A model generated the notes under the pieces. It was not told the DNA's origin. It saw only the letters and a list, made by a program, of their open reading frames with translations, and did no database searches. DNA of 64,000 bases from Hymenopellis radicata (lineage: Eukaryota > Basidiomycota > Agaricomycetes > Agaricales > Physalacriaceae), in NCBI GenBank assembly GCA_015501595.1, contig JADNRX010000047.1, forward strand, positions 1 to 64,000, in the 5' to 3' direction. The translations under genes and the position numbers were made by a program. Positions 11,445-24,004 of this stretch are shown here, one piece after another (positions within the stretch are counted from its first letter, which is position 1; each line of letters opens with the position of its first letter).

Positions 11445-12320
11445 ATGGCCCCGTCCCCGACGAATTACCAGGCATGGAGGTCTGTCGTCCTCCTCGACAC
11501 GCTTTGCGCGCCATACTGACCGCGTTTTTGTCTAGCTCGTCCGCGATTTGCGCACCCTCGCCAGCGCCATCTCCGCTGCCGCGCGAGCACCGAAAAGTAC
11601 ATCAACTACTACGCCTCTCTCGCCGGCCACGAAGAGACCGGAAAGCGCAAGCGCGTCGCAAAGGTCGCCCGCGATCCTCTTCAGCCAAAGCGTCCCGCGT
11701 CCAGTTTCCTCCTCTACCAAATCGAAAAACGCCAGCAGCTCAAGAAGACTTATCCCGAATTATCCCACCTAGAGCTCGGCAAGCTCATCTCTCAAGAATG
11801 GGCAACAATGACCGACGCTGCCAAAAAGGTAGGTAGACTTATATTCGAATTTGTGGCGCGACATGAACATTCCGTATAGCCCTATGTAGACAGACACGCC
11901 GAAGCAGACAAAAAATACAAATCTGACATGACCGACTATAAAGCGACAGCCGCCGCCAATGGTGATAGTCCCTCCCCGCTACCCGTATGTTTCTCGCCCG
12001 CCATCACCGACGCGTCGCTGACTATGCTTCAGATCGCCGACAAGAAAGCCAAGAAGGAAAAAGCCGTCAAGCCAAAGGTGCAGGCAAAGGACGAGGGCTC
12101 CAAGGGCAAGAAATCGGCCAAGACTCCAGAGGTCGTGTCCGATTCAGAGGAAGAGGAAGATGATGATGATGAAGAGTCTGTCGCCTCATCCTCTGGCAAA
12201 GCAAACGGCGATGACAGTGACTCCTCCAGTGCCAGCAGCAGCGACGAGGAAGAGGCGCCTCCTCCCAAAAAGCACAAGGCCACCTCGAAGGAGCAGGAGA
12301 AGAAGAAGAGAAAGGCTTAA
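11445..12320 (+). CDS. HMG-box DNA-bending protein
   Basis: Likely a chromatin protein of the HMGB/Nhp6 type. Exon 1 begins at 11445 (MAPSPTNYQAW) or at 11474; later exons are 11536-11828, 11880-11984 and 12033-12320. Exon 2 begins with a predicted helix (LVRDLRTLASAISAAARA), then a basic KRKRVAK stretch and the HMG box DPLQPKRPASSFLLYQIEKR ... YPELSHLELGKLISQEW. The box continues into exon 3 with PYVDRHAEADKKYKSD, a standard HMG ending. The last exon is an acidic Asp/Glu/Ser tail (SDSEEEEDDDDEES) closing with a basic KKHK...KKKRKA. Between AISAAARA and STEKYINYY the frame moves by one base near 11583-11592, and the exon 1 phase is unclear, so the N-terminus is uncertain. The box itself is unmistakable. 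Confidence 0.82.
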
Positions 12321-12479
12321 GCAAAGTACGGCCGTTCTATTTCCTTCGTATTCGTATGTGCATGCTATTTCTGCCACTCTTGATCACCGATAATGTATTT
12401 GTTTCTAATTCTTGCAAATAGCTCGTTACTGTATACTGTACCCAAGGCATATCCATTGTACCTCTCTTTCGACTTGAAT

Positions 12480-14450
12480 CTTACATTCCCGAACTCTTAG
12501 CTCCCAGAAATGTCCGAATATTTAGAATTGCGGCCTCAGTGTTGGTATGGTCCGAACATCCAAGCCTCTTGGCTGTTCCGCATTCAAAATTTCCTAGAGG
12601 CGGCTCCCTTAAGCTATGGAATTCCAGTGTCCACTATGTCACCGGTTCCGAAATTGCGCAGAGGCGCTCCGGGAGTACAAGGCGTAATACTATAGTGAGT
12701 GACTTTCCTATTGGGCTTTTCGAAGATGCTGACATCGGGCTGGGAGATATTCGCTTCGATAGGAAAGACGTACATCGCTGCTGGCCTTGACAATCTTACA
12801 TCGTCGCAGGCTTATTCTCAGCACCAACACTCTAGCGGACCATATTCAACATTTGGAGACGCAATACCATACTCTTCTTGATGGTAAGCTCCTGTGCATA
12901 TCGGAACAAGTGCTCATCGGTAAATGGGACCAGTGAGTATTACTTTGATCGTCTCAGATATAGGTTATTTCGATTGGCAGCAACCCCAGACAGTGAACTC
13001 GTCAGTCTTTTTCAACGCATGTCATATAAACTTGCCGGCGGTAAGGCGGGCTCAAGCCAAAAAACAGGCGCTTGCGGGAGTCATGCGCAGGAGGTAAGCA
13101 GCTTCACCTCTCAAACGCATTTCAATCTCAAGACAACCCCAGTCAGTGCGACCAAGGATACAGCTGTCCAGAATAAGCATGATCTACTGCTAGAGCACAA
13201 GTCCAGGATTCAGACAAACTCGGCTGTCCTCCGCTTCTGCGTCCCAGCGCTGTTCAGGAGCATCCAGGGAGATCGAACCTTCCGTAGGGGAAACTGACAA
13301 CACAGACGCGTTGCCTCGGAGGACACGTTGAAGGTACAAGGCGCAGGACCCCCGGACCCGACGAACAAATACGTCGAGAAGGACCGAGGGTGGGAGGTGA
13401 GCAATCTCCCGCTCGTCTCTATATTTCGGACTTGGCATTTTGTAGGTTCAGCACTGTTAAAATGTGTAGTGACGCCTCTCCGTGGCGCAATTTCATCTAT
13501 CGCGTTTCATTGTAACATGCGAAAGGCTGCTTGGACAAAGACCTAGTATGACAGTACGATGCAAATGACAACAACCACCAAGCGCCGACAACTTGAACCA
13601 GCACACGACAACGAGCATTACGATAAGGAGCACGCGACGTCTTTCATTGTCGTCTGTTTGACTTTGCAAGACTTTCACGCTATTACTAGCGATGCCGCCA
13701 TCGCTAAAATCAGTCTCTATCCACGCGACCGCTAGATTGCAGTACGGTCTAGGGTGGGTCACATACCAATTTGGTACTAAGGTCGACGCTGTATCAAAAT
13801 AATCCCTCACCGATTTCCCCGATACGCCGGACTGGACGCGTCCCTTTCAACAAGAACGGACAGCATTGAGTTAAAATCTTTAGAATCGACCGAGTTATAC
13901 AAGTGGCCATCGTACTGTTAGACTCGCTTCGTGTCCTCATCCCCTCAAAAAACCGGCGTCGAGCGGCTGGTTCGAGACTATCGTACTGTAGCCGTCTGCA
14001 TTTACCACATGCCCGGCGGAGGCCTTTAACAATGCATAGGCGTATGGGCATAAATGCCTGAGATTATTAATGCTTTCTGTCTGTGGTCACATGCGAAGTA
14101 AGTCCTTGCGGTTCCTGTACATGCCCTCATCAGATTTCACATCTTCAGCGTCAAGACTTTTTCGTAAGAAAGCTTGAACGCTGTTGATCCGGCCTATTAT
14201 CATGTACCCGGCGCTTCCGTTGGATGTCCACTTCGTTTCTTGCCAGAGATGGTGACCGATTTAGTGATAGAATGCGCATTGCGTAACCCTAAATGAACAT
14301 CGACCAATCCGCTTACGGTACAATAGTCTGGGTCTCTTGTTCAGCTTTTGGCAGTCCGTCTATACAGCTTGGTGGGAGAGCTGAGGTGGCGGAGCGATTT
14401 CGGACTTGGTCAGATGGCACAGCTTTTGCCGGTCTGCGTGATGCGGTGCC
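12480..14450. other. Long gap without a supported gene
   Basis: Overlapping short frames on both strands only. A plus-strand stretch near 12810-12875 has a helical look (LADHIQHLETQYHTLLD) like the start of some fungal F-box proteins, but no F-box follows on that strand. I cannot support a gene here. Confidence 0.35.
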
Positions 14451-14460
14451 GAGGCCGCTT

Positions 14461-14466
14461 TATAAG
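14461..14466 (+). promoter_or_regulatory. TATA box of WW-domain gene 1
   Basis: TATAAG about 45 bp before the ATG at 14511. The tandem paralogue has TATATAA about 52 bp before its ATG. Confidence 0.4.
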
Positions 14467-14510
14467 TTCCTCCCACCTACAGCCGTGGACACTGTTTACT
14501 TTCCCCTCTC

Positions 14511-15442
14511 ATGTCCCAGCCTCCCGCATACGGCGAGCAGCCGCCTGTAAACCCGGACTCGCGGCCTCTGCCGCCTGGCTGGGTCACACAGTACGACGCA
14601 AAGTACGCCCGCCTTGCCGCCTCCTTATCGATCAAATCACTAACGATTTAATAATCAGCTACAAGACGTGGTACGTATTGATGTGCACGCTCGCCCTATC
14701 CCGATGTGCTCATCCACAACCAGGTTCTACGTGAACACACACGCCAACCCACCGACGCCCAGCTGGACACATCCACTCGGCCCCCCGCCGCCCCCTCCTT
14801 CGCAGTTCACACCCCCTTCCGGACCGCCTCCGCCGGATAACAGGGGATACGGCCAGAACCAGGGCTATGGCTACAATGGCCCGCCCCAGGGGCAGTACGG
14901 CGGCGGCGGGGCTACAATGGAGGATACCAGCAGCCCCCTCCACAGCAGGGTTACGGCTACGGCCAACCTCCACCCCAACAATACGAAGGCGGCGGTTACC
15001 CTGGTCAAAGTACGAAAGGTGCGCATATGACCCTATCCCGTGCCAGGCCTTCCTTATGTATTTTTATAGGCGCAGGAGGTGGTATGCTTGGTGGTCTATT
15101 AGGCAAGATCGGCGGTGGCGGCGGCGGTGGAGGAGGAGGAGGATATGGACAGCCTGGATACGGAGGTGGTGGATATGGTGGTGGATATCAGCAGCAGCCT
15201 CAGGTCATGTATGCCCAACAGCCTCCCAAGAAGTCGGGAGGTATTGGCATGGGTGGTGCTCTAGCTCTTGGTGCTGGTGGTCTCATTGGAGGCGCGCTTC
15301 TTGCTGATGCAATCAACGACCACGAAGAGGATGCATACCAGGATGGTGAGCAGTAATGTGTCTATGTACAGCCATGAAGCTCACTTTTATCATAGGATTC
15401 GAGGATGGTGGAGGAGGAGACGACTATGGCGGCGATTTCTAA
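14511..15442 (+). CDS. WW-domain, Gly/Tyr-rich protein 1
   Basis: Exons 14511-14602, 14659-14670 (12 nt), 14724-15018, 15070-15345 and 15396-15442. The N-terminus has a WW domain: LPPGWVTQYD, then NYKTWFYVNTHANPPTPSWTHP, with both tryptophans and the final proline. A low-complexity region of YGQNQGYGYN type and PPPQQGYGYGQ repeats follows, then a glycine-rich stretch with a small apolar core (GMLGGLLGKIGG ... GIGMGGALALGAGGLIGGALLADA), and an acidic end DYGGDF. WW domains bind proline-rich partners; the tail resembles membrane-inserting or self-associating glycine-zipper sequence (inference). The frame breaks in exon 3 near 14905-14912 (a run of G): one missing base is needed to keep the Y/Q/G repeat and the downstream phase. 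A second WW gene follows in the same direction. Confidence 0.82.
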
Positions 15443-16640
15443 TCTGTTTCTCCCGCATCTATACTGTCTATTTCTGGTCTTGTCTCCTGGCATTCTGAGT
15501 ATCTGTGATTCATCCATACCGTCTCTGTTTTTATTCTCTTCTTTGTGTCTGTACACACGCGGAATATGATGTATCAATTTGTGTCCTGTATAGAAGTCTG
15601 CCTGAACATTTGGCGTGAGTTGGTGTGTTGCTGGTACCTAGAAAATGTCATAATTATGTGAACGCACCTGGTATCCAGAAAGGGAATAATGAGCCGTGGC
15701 ACTTCAGCTGTCGAAGCTTACACAGAGGAACGAGTCTGCGTCGCTCCAAGTACGAAAGAATTCGGACGTGACTGGGACGTAATTCGAGGCAAGGTGATAT
15801 ATATCACCGCCATCCGGCTTCAGATAGTCATACTGATATTAGCATTTGAAGAAGAGACCAATATGCTTAGCGCTGCAGGTAGCTTGGGCGAAGGCCTTGG
15901 AATTAAGCCATATATGCGTCATCTCCAGCTTAAAGAGCATTCTTTCAGGACCTTTGAAGAGAACATTCAGGCACAGCACGAGTTGATAGATTGCTTCACA
16001 TGTACGCACCGATGTCAGACGCGACGAGCAAGCGCATACCGATGAGATGATTCCGGTCCTGCGACTTGGTCGAGTAGGATTATTTGGTGCGTTAGAAGTC
16101 TGATGCCAGCAGAAAGGAGCAGAGAAGCGGTTTGTGATATTGTGTTGGTGATGATGGCAGGAAGTGTAGTTGGTTTGGTGAAAAGAAGCGCCACTCTTCC
16201 CCAGTGCGGAGACGCGGTCCGATCACGGAAATAGTTTCCCACGTCGTTGAGCTCTGTTGTTTACTCTCATGCTAACCGGATCTCAGCGGTGGCAGGCTTA
16301 ATTGACCGCTGGACACTGATGATTGCAGGTCTGGATATGCTGATGCGATGGATGTACGGCCATGGGTCGATCCTGGTACAGCTCCGTTTAGTTTGATTGC
16401 TAAATTACAAACTACAACACCCATATTGTTCGTGACTCTGATTGTCTGCCTGTCCATCTCTCCACACCCTCCAGGCCAAACATGTACTCAATCTGCACCT
16501 AATGCTCCCTCGGAAGACTATCGAATCGCGTACAACAGGCCTAGGTACGCGTGTTAAAAATGACAGCAGGCACTGCCGCCTGTCGTCGACGATTGACAGG
16601 CAGTCCCGCGCATATGGGATTTATATCATATACACCCTGA
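15443..16640. other. Gap between the WW genes
   Basis: 3' UTR of WW gene 1 and promoter region of WW gene 2. I see no convincing coding frame on either strand. Confidence 0.4.
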
Positions 16641-16648
16641 CATGACGG

Positions 16649-16655
16649 TATATAA
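16649..16655 (+). promoter_or_regulatory. TATA box of WW-domain gene 2
   Basis: TATATAA about 52 bp before the ATG at 16707, a position matching that in WW gene 1. Confidence 0.4.
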
Positions 16656-16706
16656 CGCGTACCATCTCAGAGTCAACCCAGAGTCCCGTTATCGACCTCT
16701 GTGATC

Positions 16707-18408
16707 ATGCGAATCTCGGAATCTCAACCATTGCCCCCTGGTTGGGTTGAACGGTACGACGAACAGTGAGTTCCCTATTCTTTCAATGCGTGTAGATCCT
16801 TCAAATTCATGAACTTTTGCTTCCTTTTCAGGGGAAACGTTTGGTATTTATTTCCCGCTGTAGTCAAGCATTTGAGAAGAACTCCTGTCATGCTCTAGGT
16901 TCGATATACACGACGACCAACGCTCTGAACCTTCGGAGTCCGAGCCTACGCCAACTACGACGCAGCCCCCGATGGCGTCTATGAGCTTCGCACAGAGATT
17001 GTACGCTAGCGCGCTTCCAGCGGCTGGTAACACGTCTCAGGAAACTCATCCTCAGCCGCATAGAGCTAGCACCTATCAAACACCCTCTGTTCCCCCGCCT
17101 GTACCGGACAATTATCGCCATCATCAGCGAGCGACTACCTATTCTAGTTCGTTTGCGGTCACCAACTCTGCTCGGACGTCCGAAAACTTGACCTCTGCCC
17201 CTCGATCAACGCCAACAGTGGCACTTGTTGCACGCGCTCCGGTGTCTCCAAATGGGCAGCAGTCGTTTAGCGCTGGGAATCCTCGTTCACCCAGTCATGA
17301 AACGCCAATGCCGCGACATTCGAATTCCGGTAATTTTAGCATTGCTAGTTCACCGCCAGCGACTCGATATCAGACACAGGCCAACCCACCCTTGCAGCAG
17401 CCTACTAGTCCCCAAATATATTCGACTGGTCCCTTCTCCCCCCCGCCTTCTCATCCCCCGTACCCTGTACACTCCCCGCCTATGCCGCCGCCACAAAGAC
17501 CACCTTCTATGCAGCAATCTCCCCCGCCTCCGCCTAGACCACCTGTTATGCAACAGTCCCCGCCTCCACCGCCGTCGATCCAGCAACAGTCGATGTCGCA
17601 AACTCAGCGTCCCCTTCCGACCCCGTACCAAAATCCTTCTGCACAGTCGAACGATAGAGGCTTGATGACGGATGTGGGCAAAGCCGTTGGGTCCGTGGCG
17701 TTGAAGAGTGTAGGCGGAGCTTTGCTCGGTGCAATTACGGGCGGAATCTTATCTTCGGATGTCGTTGACGGCCTGAGCAGCATATTTTCCGGTATGAGCA
17801 TTGGTGGAGATACGGCAAGCATACCTGGCTTTGACTTTTCTCAACTCCAGGCGGTGGCGCAGGGTCAGCCTGGAGCGGATTATCAGAGTGTCATTGATTC
17901 GATTCTGCAGACTCAGCAGCAGCAACCCCAGCAGCAGCAGCAGCAGCAGTCGTCTGGCAGTGGTATAGACTATAAGGCGATTATTAGTGAGCTGATGAAG
18001 ATACAGAAACAGAGCACACATAGTAGTACCCCAGCGTACCAGCCTCCGGTGTACCATCCCCCGCCCGCTCCGGCTCCCATCTACAACCCGTCGCAGCAGC
18101 CGAATCCGTACTTGCATGGCCAGTCGCAGCAGACCATGCAGATGTTGCAGTATCTCGAGCAGCAGCAGTTGCAGGCACAGCAGAATTTGTTGGATATGAT
18201 GAAGGCGCAAAACGCGGCGGCGGCGGGGTATGGCGCGGGGCCACCGTTTGGGGAGAATCAGTCGTACTATGAAGGTGGCCAGCCGTCGTTTGGTGGTAAT
18301 GGGCATTTGGCGGCGGGACACGGGGGACCTCAACATTACACTCCTGCGCAAGCTCATGGGTTTGGAGGCCATCCTTATGGGGCACATCAGGGCTATCACC
18401 ACTCGTAA
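16707..18408 (+). CDS. WW-domain, Pro/Gln-rich protein 2
   Basis: Exons 16707-16765, 16832-16843 (12 nt) and 16899-18408; all phases agree and the product is 526 aa. The WW domain starts at about residue 9 (LPPGWVERYDEQ), is carried across the 12-nt exon (GNVW) and continues FDIHDDQRS. The C-terminal proline of a canonical WW is displaced (PSESEPTP). The middle is proline-rich with PPPPRPP and PPPPP runs, i.e. possible SH3/WW ligands. Near residue 240 there is an apolar glycine-zipper stretch (VGSVALKSVGGALLGAITGG), and the rest is Q-rich (QQQPQQQQQQQ) ending with Gly/His. It shares intron positions, the 12-nt exon and the apolar core with the upstream gene, so the two are tandem paralogues that have diverged greatly. 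No frame break is seen. Function unknown. Confidence 0.85.
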
Positions 18409-18459
18409 ACGCGGTGATTTTACCTGTCTTCGTATTTAAGAGTAACAGTGTTGTGTATC

Positions 18460-19490
18460 TATAAAACTTGAGTCCTGATTTCTCCACGTTCCGCCATGTT
18501 GCCTCCCTCCTGATATCCCCCGGCATGGCTAGCTGGCAAAGAGTGCACAGTACGCATCCTGAATGTAACTCGTTCGTGTAAGTATACGTAGTCTGAATGA
18601 GAACCTCCTTGGAATCGATCGCGACAAGGCGTGGGATCTCGGCCGATGTCCGACCATATTGGCATTGCACCACGACACAACTCTGGCACCTCGACGTCCT
18701 TCAAAGAGCCTATGCTAAACAGTGCCTGGCTGCTCAGCAGTCAAGTGCGCGAAAGTGACAGCCATCCGGTATGGTCGGATACTTCTGCCCGTCATCCCGC
18801 CATTCGACATCTACAGCATTGTATCTCATCTTGGACACTGTTGTCCCCCATGGCGCTAGGCCGCGAACTTGTCGGCCTTACATGTCATGCGAGGGATCAG
18901 CAAGCACACGCGCGTATACGTAGCGGACAGCTAGTACTACAAACGCGTCGCCAAACAATGTGTCTTGGGGACGCGCCTTTCCCGACTTCCCCGGCACACG
19001 CCAACCATTACCAAGAATGGCTGGTCGCGTCGACAGTGCCGGGGTATCCGCATCACCGTCCTAGTCGGGACGCGTTTATTTGACCTCTCTCCGTCAGGAA
19101 ACTGTCAGGAACCCGAAAGACCTCCTCTCCTTCAAACGCTGCTTCACGTTTTCGCAGGCCCCCATTCAGTCTTACCGGCAGGCTGCTGTCCACGACTGCT
19201 CGACGTCCATTCAAATCGCAGGTCTACTAGACGTCTCGAAGCATCGTGCATCATTTCCTTGTCATTTCCTGGAGTAGATGGCGGCTGGTGCTAATCCTGG
19301 ACCTAGGGGTCCGCATGGCCAGGAACTATCAGTGAAAACATACCGACCGACGCGTCTTCTGCCCCACTGTTGTCGGTGGCACGAGAACGCCGAGTTAGAG
19401 CGTCTTATCACCGGCACAAGGTCTCATTAATATTGATGAACAGTATGCCGGGCGAGACCACTGCGAGACCCGATTTCCTAGTGACTGATC
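18460..19490. other. Gap without a supported gene
   Basis: Contains an open frame of about 150 codons at 18631-19083 (plus) rich in S/H/R, with no motif and no convincing neighbouring exon. I do not call it as a gene. Confidence 0.35.
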
Positions 19491-19533
19491 ATCAGTGCTT
19501 CTTCAAGTTCTTGCTTCCGACCTCCATCACCCC

Positions 19534-21467
19534 ATGGCGGGCATCCGGACTGCGATTTGGTTACTTGCCGTTACAGCCTTTGCGTATGCTTCGGTGCTCC
19601 CGCGCAACGCAGACCATAAGGGCAAAAACGGCGCTGTAGTCAGCGAGGTCGCAGAATGCTCGGACGTCGGGGTCGGGATGCTCATGCGAGGCGGGAGTGC
19701 TGCAGACGCGGTATGTTCATATCACCTATGTTGAATATGTGTTTATCCTGTTCAGGTCATCGCGACTGGCCTGTGCGTAGGGACTATCAACGCGTTCCAC
19801 TGTGGCATTGGCGGCGGCGGGTTTATGCTGGTTCGGTCGCAGGGAAAACATGGAAGGGCATCGTATGAGACGGTATGCGTGTTTCTGCTCTTTGGACTGG
19901 TGCTGATTCGCGTAGATTGACTTCAGAGAGACGATGCCCGCATTAGGGAACGAGACCATGTACTCGAATAATACCAACCCCACCGCGTCGACTGTTGGCG
20001 GGCTATCCGTGGGTGTTCCAGGAGAGCTGCGCGGGTGGCAGACTTTACATGCGCGACATGGCAAACTTGCATGGGCTGCACTCTTTCAACCAGCGATTAG
20101 GCTAGCACGCTATGGGTTCACAGTAACCCAGGATCTCGAAGACGCTTTGGCTTGTATGCTGTTTTCTTCCAACATTTTATGATACCTAACAGAACAACAG
20201 CGAGCTACCCTTTCCTCACCGCGGACCCCCTTTGGGCGGAAACATACGCTCCAAATGGAACACTAGCGAGAAAAGGAAGCACTCTTTATCGGAAAAGGTA
20301 TGCCAAGACTCTCGAGACTCTTGCGCTACACGGCGCAGATGCGTTTTACAAGGGCCCGCTTGCAGAGAGGACGAGCACTGCTGCGCGTGCTACTGGCGGA
20401 ATTCTGACTTCCGCAGACCTTGCAAACTACACCGCGATCGTGCGCTCGCCGAACAACATCACCTACCGTGGGCGCTTCCGTATCTTCTCCACCGTCGCGC
20501 CGTCTTCCGGCTCTGTCGTGCTCTCTGCCCTGCGGATCTTTGACACGTATGCCGGTGACACGGAGACTGATTTGCGCACGCACCAGCTCATCCAGGCCAC
20601 CAAGTTTGCGTATGGTCAGAGGACGAACTTTGGGGATCCAGCATTTACAAAAAATGTGACTAGATTGGAGAAAAAGTATTTGACAGAGGAGGTAGTGGAG
20701 AAGGTGAGGGAGATGTTGCCGCAGAATACGACGTACGTGGCCAAGTACTACGATCCGGCATCGTACCAGGTTCTGAGCGATAACGGCACCTCACATATGG
20801 CTGCGGTGGATAAAGATGGGAACGCTGTGTCGTTGACAACAACAGTTAACTTGTATTGGGGCAGTCAGGTTATGACTGAAGATGGTTAGTATTCTATTCA
20901 ATCTTTTTCACCCCTCCTCATTATTTGTGGATAGGAATAATTCTCAACGATGAGATGGATGACTTTTCGAGCCCGGGGGTGACCAATTCGTTTGGATTCG
21001 CGCCGAGCCCGGTGAACTTTATACGTCCGTTCAAGAGACCGCAGTCGTCAATCGCGTCTTCTATTGCAGAGGACTTGCACACGGGCCAGTTGATCATGGC
21101 GACGGGCTCCGCGGGCGGGTCGCGTATCATCACCGCGACGCTGCAGAATCTGCATCACCACCTCGACCTAGGGATGTCTGCGGAGGAGGCGGCATACACT
21201 CCGCGCTGGCACGAGCAGCTGGGACCCTCGACGCTGTTCGAGGGATTATATAACGAGTCGGATACGACGTTTTATGAGGCGGGTGTTCAGTTGGGCATTG
21301 CGGCGTTCAGTAATAGTACAGTGGGATATTTGATGGGGCTTGAGTATAATGTGAGTGGGGAGGCGTATAGCGGGAGTACGAGCCATGTTATTGTGAGGGG
21401 TACGGATGGGGTGTTTGAGGCGGCGAATGACCCACGCAAGTCGTCCGGGGGTGGCAGTGCGTATTGA
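19534..21467 (+). CDS. Gamma-glutamyltranspeptidase (glutathione hydrolase)
   Basis: A secreted or vacuolar N-terminal nucleophile hydrolase that removes the gamma-glutamyl group of glutathione. Five exons: 19534-19710, 19756-19872, 19916-20153, 20201-20884 and 20935-21467; 582 aa with all phases consistent. A signal-like apolar segment starts the protein (AGIRTAIWLLAVTAFAYA). Family motifs: AVVSEVAECSDVGVGMLMRGGSAADA, GIGGGGFMLVRS, ETMPALGNETMY, and the autoprocessing site NGTSHMAAVDKDGNAVSLT, in which Thr at about residue 374 would be the new N-terminus of the small subunit. The small subunit has ILNDEMDDFSSPG and MATGSAGGSRIITA. Several N-glycosylation sites fit secretion. An in-frame ATG at 19495 would give a longer N-terminus, but the one at 19534 places the signal at the end. 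The frame is clean, unlike several neighbours. Confidence 0.95.
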
Positions 21468-21479
21468 GCAGACACTCGA

Positions 21480-22600
21480 TAAACGTCTTAAGCTCTGGCT
21501 GGAGGTTAGTCATTGACTGGAAGGAAGGGTGCTGATGTCACACTAGGAGTCGGTTACAATGATGGTATGGGACAATCCCCATACTCAGCAACCTCGAGGA
21601 GTTGAATAAATAGTTCTAATGTAAAAGGAAAAGGTTGCTTTGCACACACCGCGACCTTCTCATTTTTCAGCAACAAGGTTGCCAATCTCAAATGTTACCT
21701 TTTAGACAGGCTGTGGCTAGACGCGGGGCGCGTCGGCTTCACCGTCTTTAAGCGAGATGAACGTTGAACGTTGAACGATTGGCGTCAGCTCGATCGCTTA
21801 GTCAGCCTTGGTTTCCTCTCTGCTGTGCTCCGTCACGTCCGACCACTACCGTGAAGAATACGAGCAGCATAGCGCCGCAGCTGTGTAGATGACGCATGAT
21901 GCGCTCTACGAATGGTCCCCAGGCTAGAACCTACATGCCAGTCAGTTCGATGACTCTTTTCGCGTCTCGGACTCGAGAACAGTGATTTTTGTGGATGGCG
22001 GTCTGAAGGCAGGCAGTGACAAGGGTCTCGTATCGCATAATCGTTTCCTCAACACCACCTTCTGTGCGAGGTTGAATTCCCCACTTGGCGTTCATAGGTT
22101 ACCTGCCAACATCGTTCGCAAGCACACAAGCTCTTGTGGAACAGCATGTTCCTATTGACTTGGTGAGCCTATCTCTGCATTCCTTATCCACCTTGAAGAA
22201 AAGAACTTGATGATGATTGACGCCTCATTGTTAGTAATTGTTCGGTGAGTTCCGGGCTTTTGTTCTTTATTGTGTCTGCTCATGGATTGTCTACGTAGGT
22301 CATAGGAAAGACCGACAGCGTTGGCCTGCTCACCGCTGGAGAGCACCGAATGCTAACACAGATAGCTATGCTATATCATGATGCTGAGTTGACCGTGATG
22401 CTTCCTCTCCATTCCATTATGCAGCTCCCAGTCACGCCGTCCATATTGTATGCTAACAGAATGGTTCGCCTCCTTTTGTTTCCCTTCTTTTTGCACTCAG
22501 CGCTTCATAGTCTCGAAACCTCTCGAAGAACAAGGCCTTACCGAGGTCCTAAACGGTTGTTGTTGTCATAGCACTCACTGTTTGATCGGTCGTTTTGTAC
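21480..22600. other. Gap without a supported gene
   Basis: No coding frame of note. A short direct repeat (ATGAACGTTGAACGTTGAAC-type) lies near 21760-21780. Confidence 0.4.
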
Positions 22601-22616
22601 AGCTTGCCCCCAGCTC

Positions 22617-22622
22617 TATAAA
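22617..22622 (+). promoter_or_regulatory. TATA box of the vWA gene
   Basis: TATAAA about 110 bp before the ATG at 22728, followed by a pyrimidine-rich stretch typical of basidiomycete 5' UTRs. Confidence 0.4.
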
Positions 22623-22727
22623 TGAGGCGCGCGCCTCCAGATTTTGTTCATTCACCACCACCATCACCGCCACCACCCCGACCCATCTTCACTTTTCCCC
22701 CCGAACATCAAGGTTGCGATCACCATC

Positions 22728-24004
22728 ATGGGCATCGAGGATTTCGCGGCCGACTCTAAATCCAAATCCGCTTTTGAGGGTGCGCCCCGTTACATTTGTC
22801 TTTGTGGCGCACTAACATTTTTGACAGACATCAGTGCGCGGCTGAGCGGTCCATCATTGCCTGAGTACTCGCTCATTGATCCTCGTAGTAATGCATAGTC
22901 CTAATATGTGACGTTGCGCTTCTACTAATGCATTGGAGCAGACACGAAACCCGACGAATTGAAGAACCTGAAGGGCTACGACACTATCTTCATTCTAGAT
23001 GATTCTACATCTATGACCTGGTCGATGGACCAGTCGATTGCCGATGCTCAGTGGGCAAACTTCAGGAAGCATAAGAAGTATATTGGCCCTGTTGGAGAGA
23101 CCCGCTGGGAAGTGGTGTGTCTGTTTCTCTTTCGTCCTGTCTCTGGACTGACTATTCGATGCAAGGCTTCCGGAGCACTCGCTTCCTTAGTTAAGGATGC
23201 AGGACGATGTGATAAGGATGGCATTGACATCCACTTCCTGAATGATCACTCAGTGGGAAGAGGCCTCAAGGTATGTAATTGACTGTAGACTGTGAGCAGA
23301 CTACGTCCTAACACATTTTCGACAGGATGTAGATGCTGCTAAAGAAGTGATTCAAGGAGTCTTCCCAAAAGGAGGAACACCGATCGGGCTTAAGCTTAAC
23401 CAGATCCTGTATCCCTACTTGCAGGAACTTGAGGGTGCCAAGAGCCTCAAGAGGGGCCACCCAGACCGTCCCAAACCTCTCAACATTGTGGTTATTACCG
23501 ATGGGGCTGCAAGTAATACTGTCTTTCTACCGCCGAACGACATGCGCTTATCCCTCATTGATAGCGGACAGGGATGTGCTGAGAAAAACCATTGTGGAAA
23601 CGACAAAAGTTCTAGACAAGCTTCATTGTACATTTGACCAAGTACGTCGATTTACCTGTTCTGGCTCCCATATTCTCATTTATGATCGCGGATTAGGTTG
23701 GTATCCAGTTTGTTCAGATTGGCCGCGACAAGGAGGCCGAAACGTTCCTCAAAGAGCTCGACGATAACTTGACCAAAGGTTGGTTGAGGAAACGTGCGAC
23801 ACGGGTGCGTTCAGCGTTCCCTTCCGTGTGTGCGATTCTGATGCGCTTGTTCGTTAGGACATTGTCGACACGGTCATATGTACGGGACAATCCAAATTCT
23901 CGGCGGCGCTGCTCGCGAAGATTTTGACTGGCGGGATTGACCGCCGCATTGATGATCAGTCCTCAGATGGAAAGGCTACTAAGAAAGAGCAGTTATGCTA
24001 TTGA
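22728..24004 (+). CDS. von Willebrand factor A-domain protein
   Basis: Eight exons: 22728-22779, 22828-22884, 22942-23114, 23166-23270, 23326-23512, 23565-23641, 23697-23804 and 23858-24004; 301 aa, all phases consistent. The vWA domain begins after GYDTIFILDDSTSMTW, whose D-x-S-x-S is the MIDAS metal site. The other parts follow in order: the ALASLVKDAGRCDKDGIDIHFLND strand, GGTPIGLKLNQIL (MIDAS Thr region), NIVVITDGAA (MIDAS Asp), VGIQFVQIGRDKEAETFLKELDD, and a tail ending SSDGKATKKEQLCY. No signal peptide or membrane span. This stand-alone vWA architecture is common in mushroom genomes and is presumably a metal-dependent protein-interaction module; its partners are unknown. One splice acceptor (before ASGALA, 23165) is a weak AAG. 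Confidence 0.88.

Noticed and set aside
13190..13438. F-box-like LPPSVLLDVF on the minus strand
   Set aside because: Only this short stretch fits; the following sequence has no F-box pattern, and a second minus frame covers the same bases.
17749..18402. Minus-strand open frame of 217 codons opposite WW gene 2
   Set aside because: It is the complement of a Gln/Pro repeat region, giving Leu/Arg runs; WW gene 2 explains the DNA.
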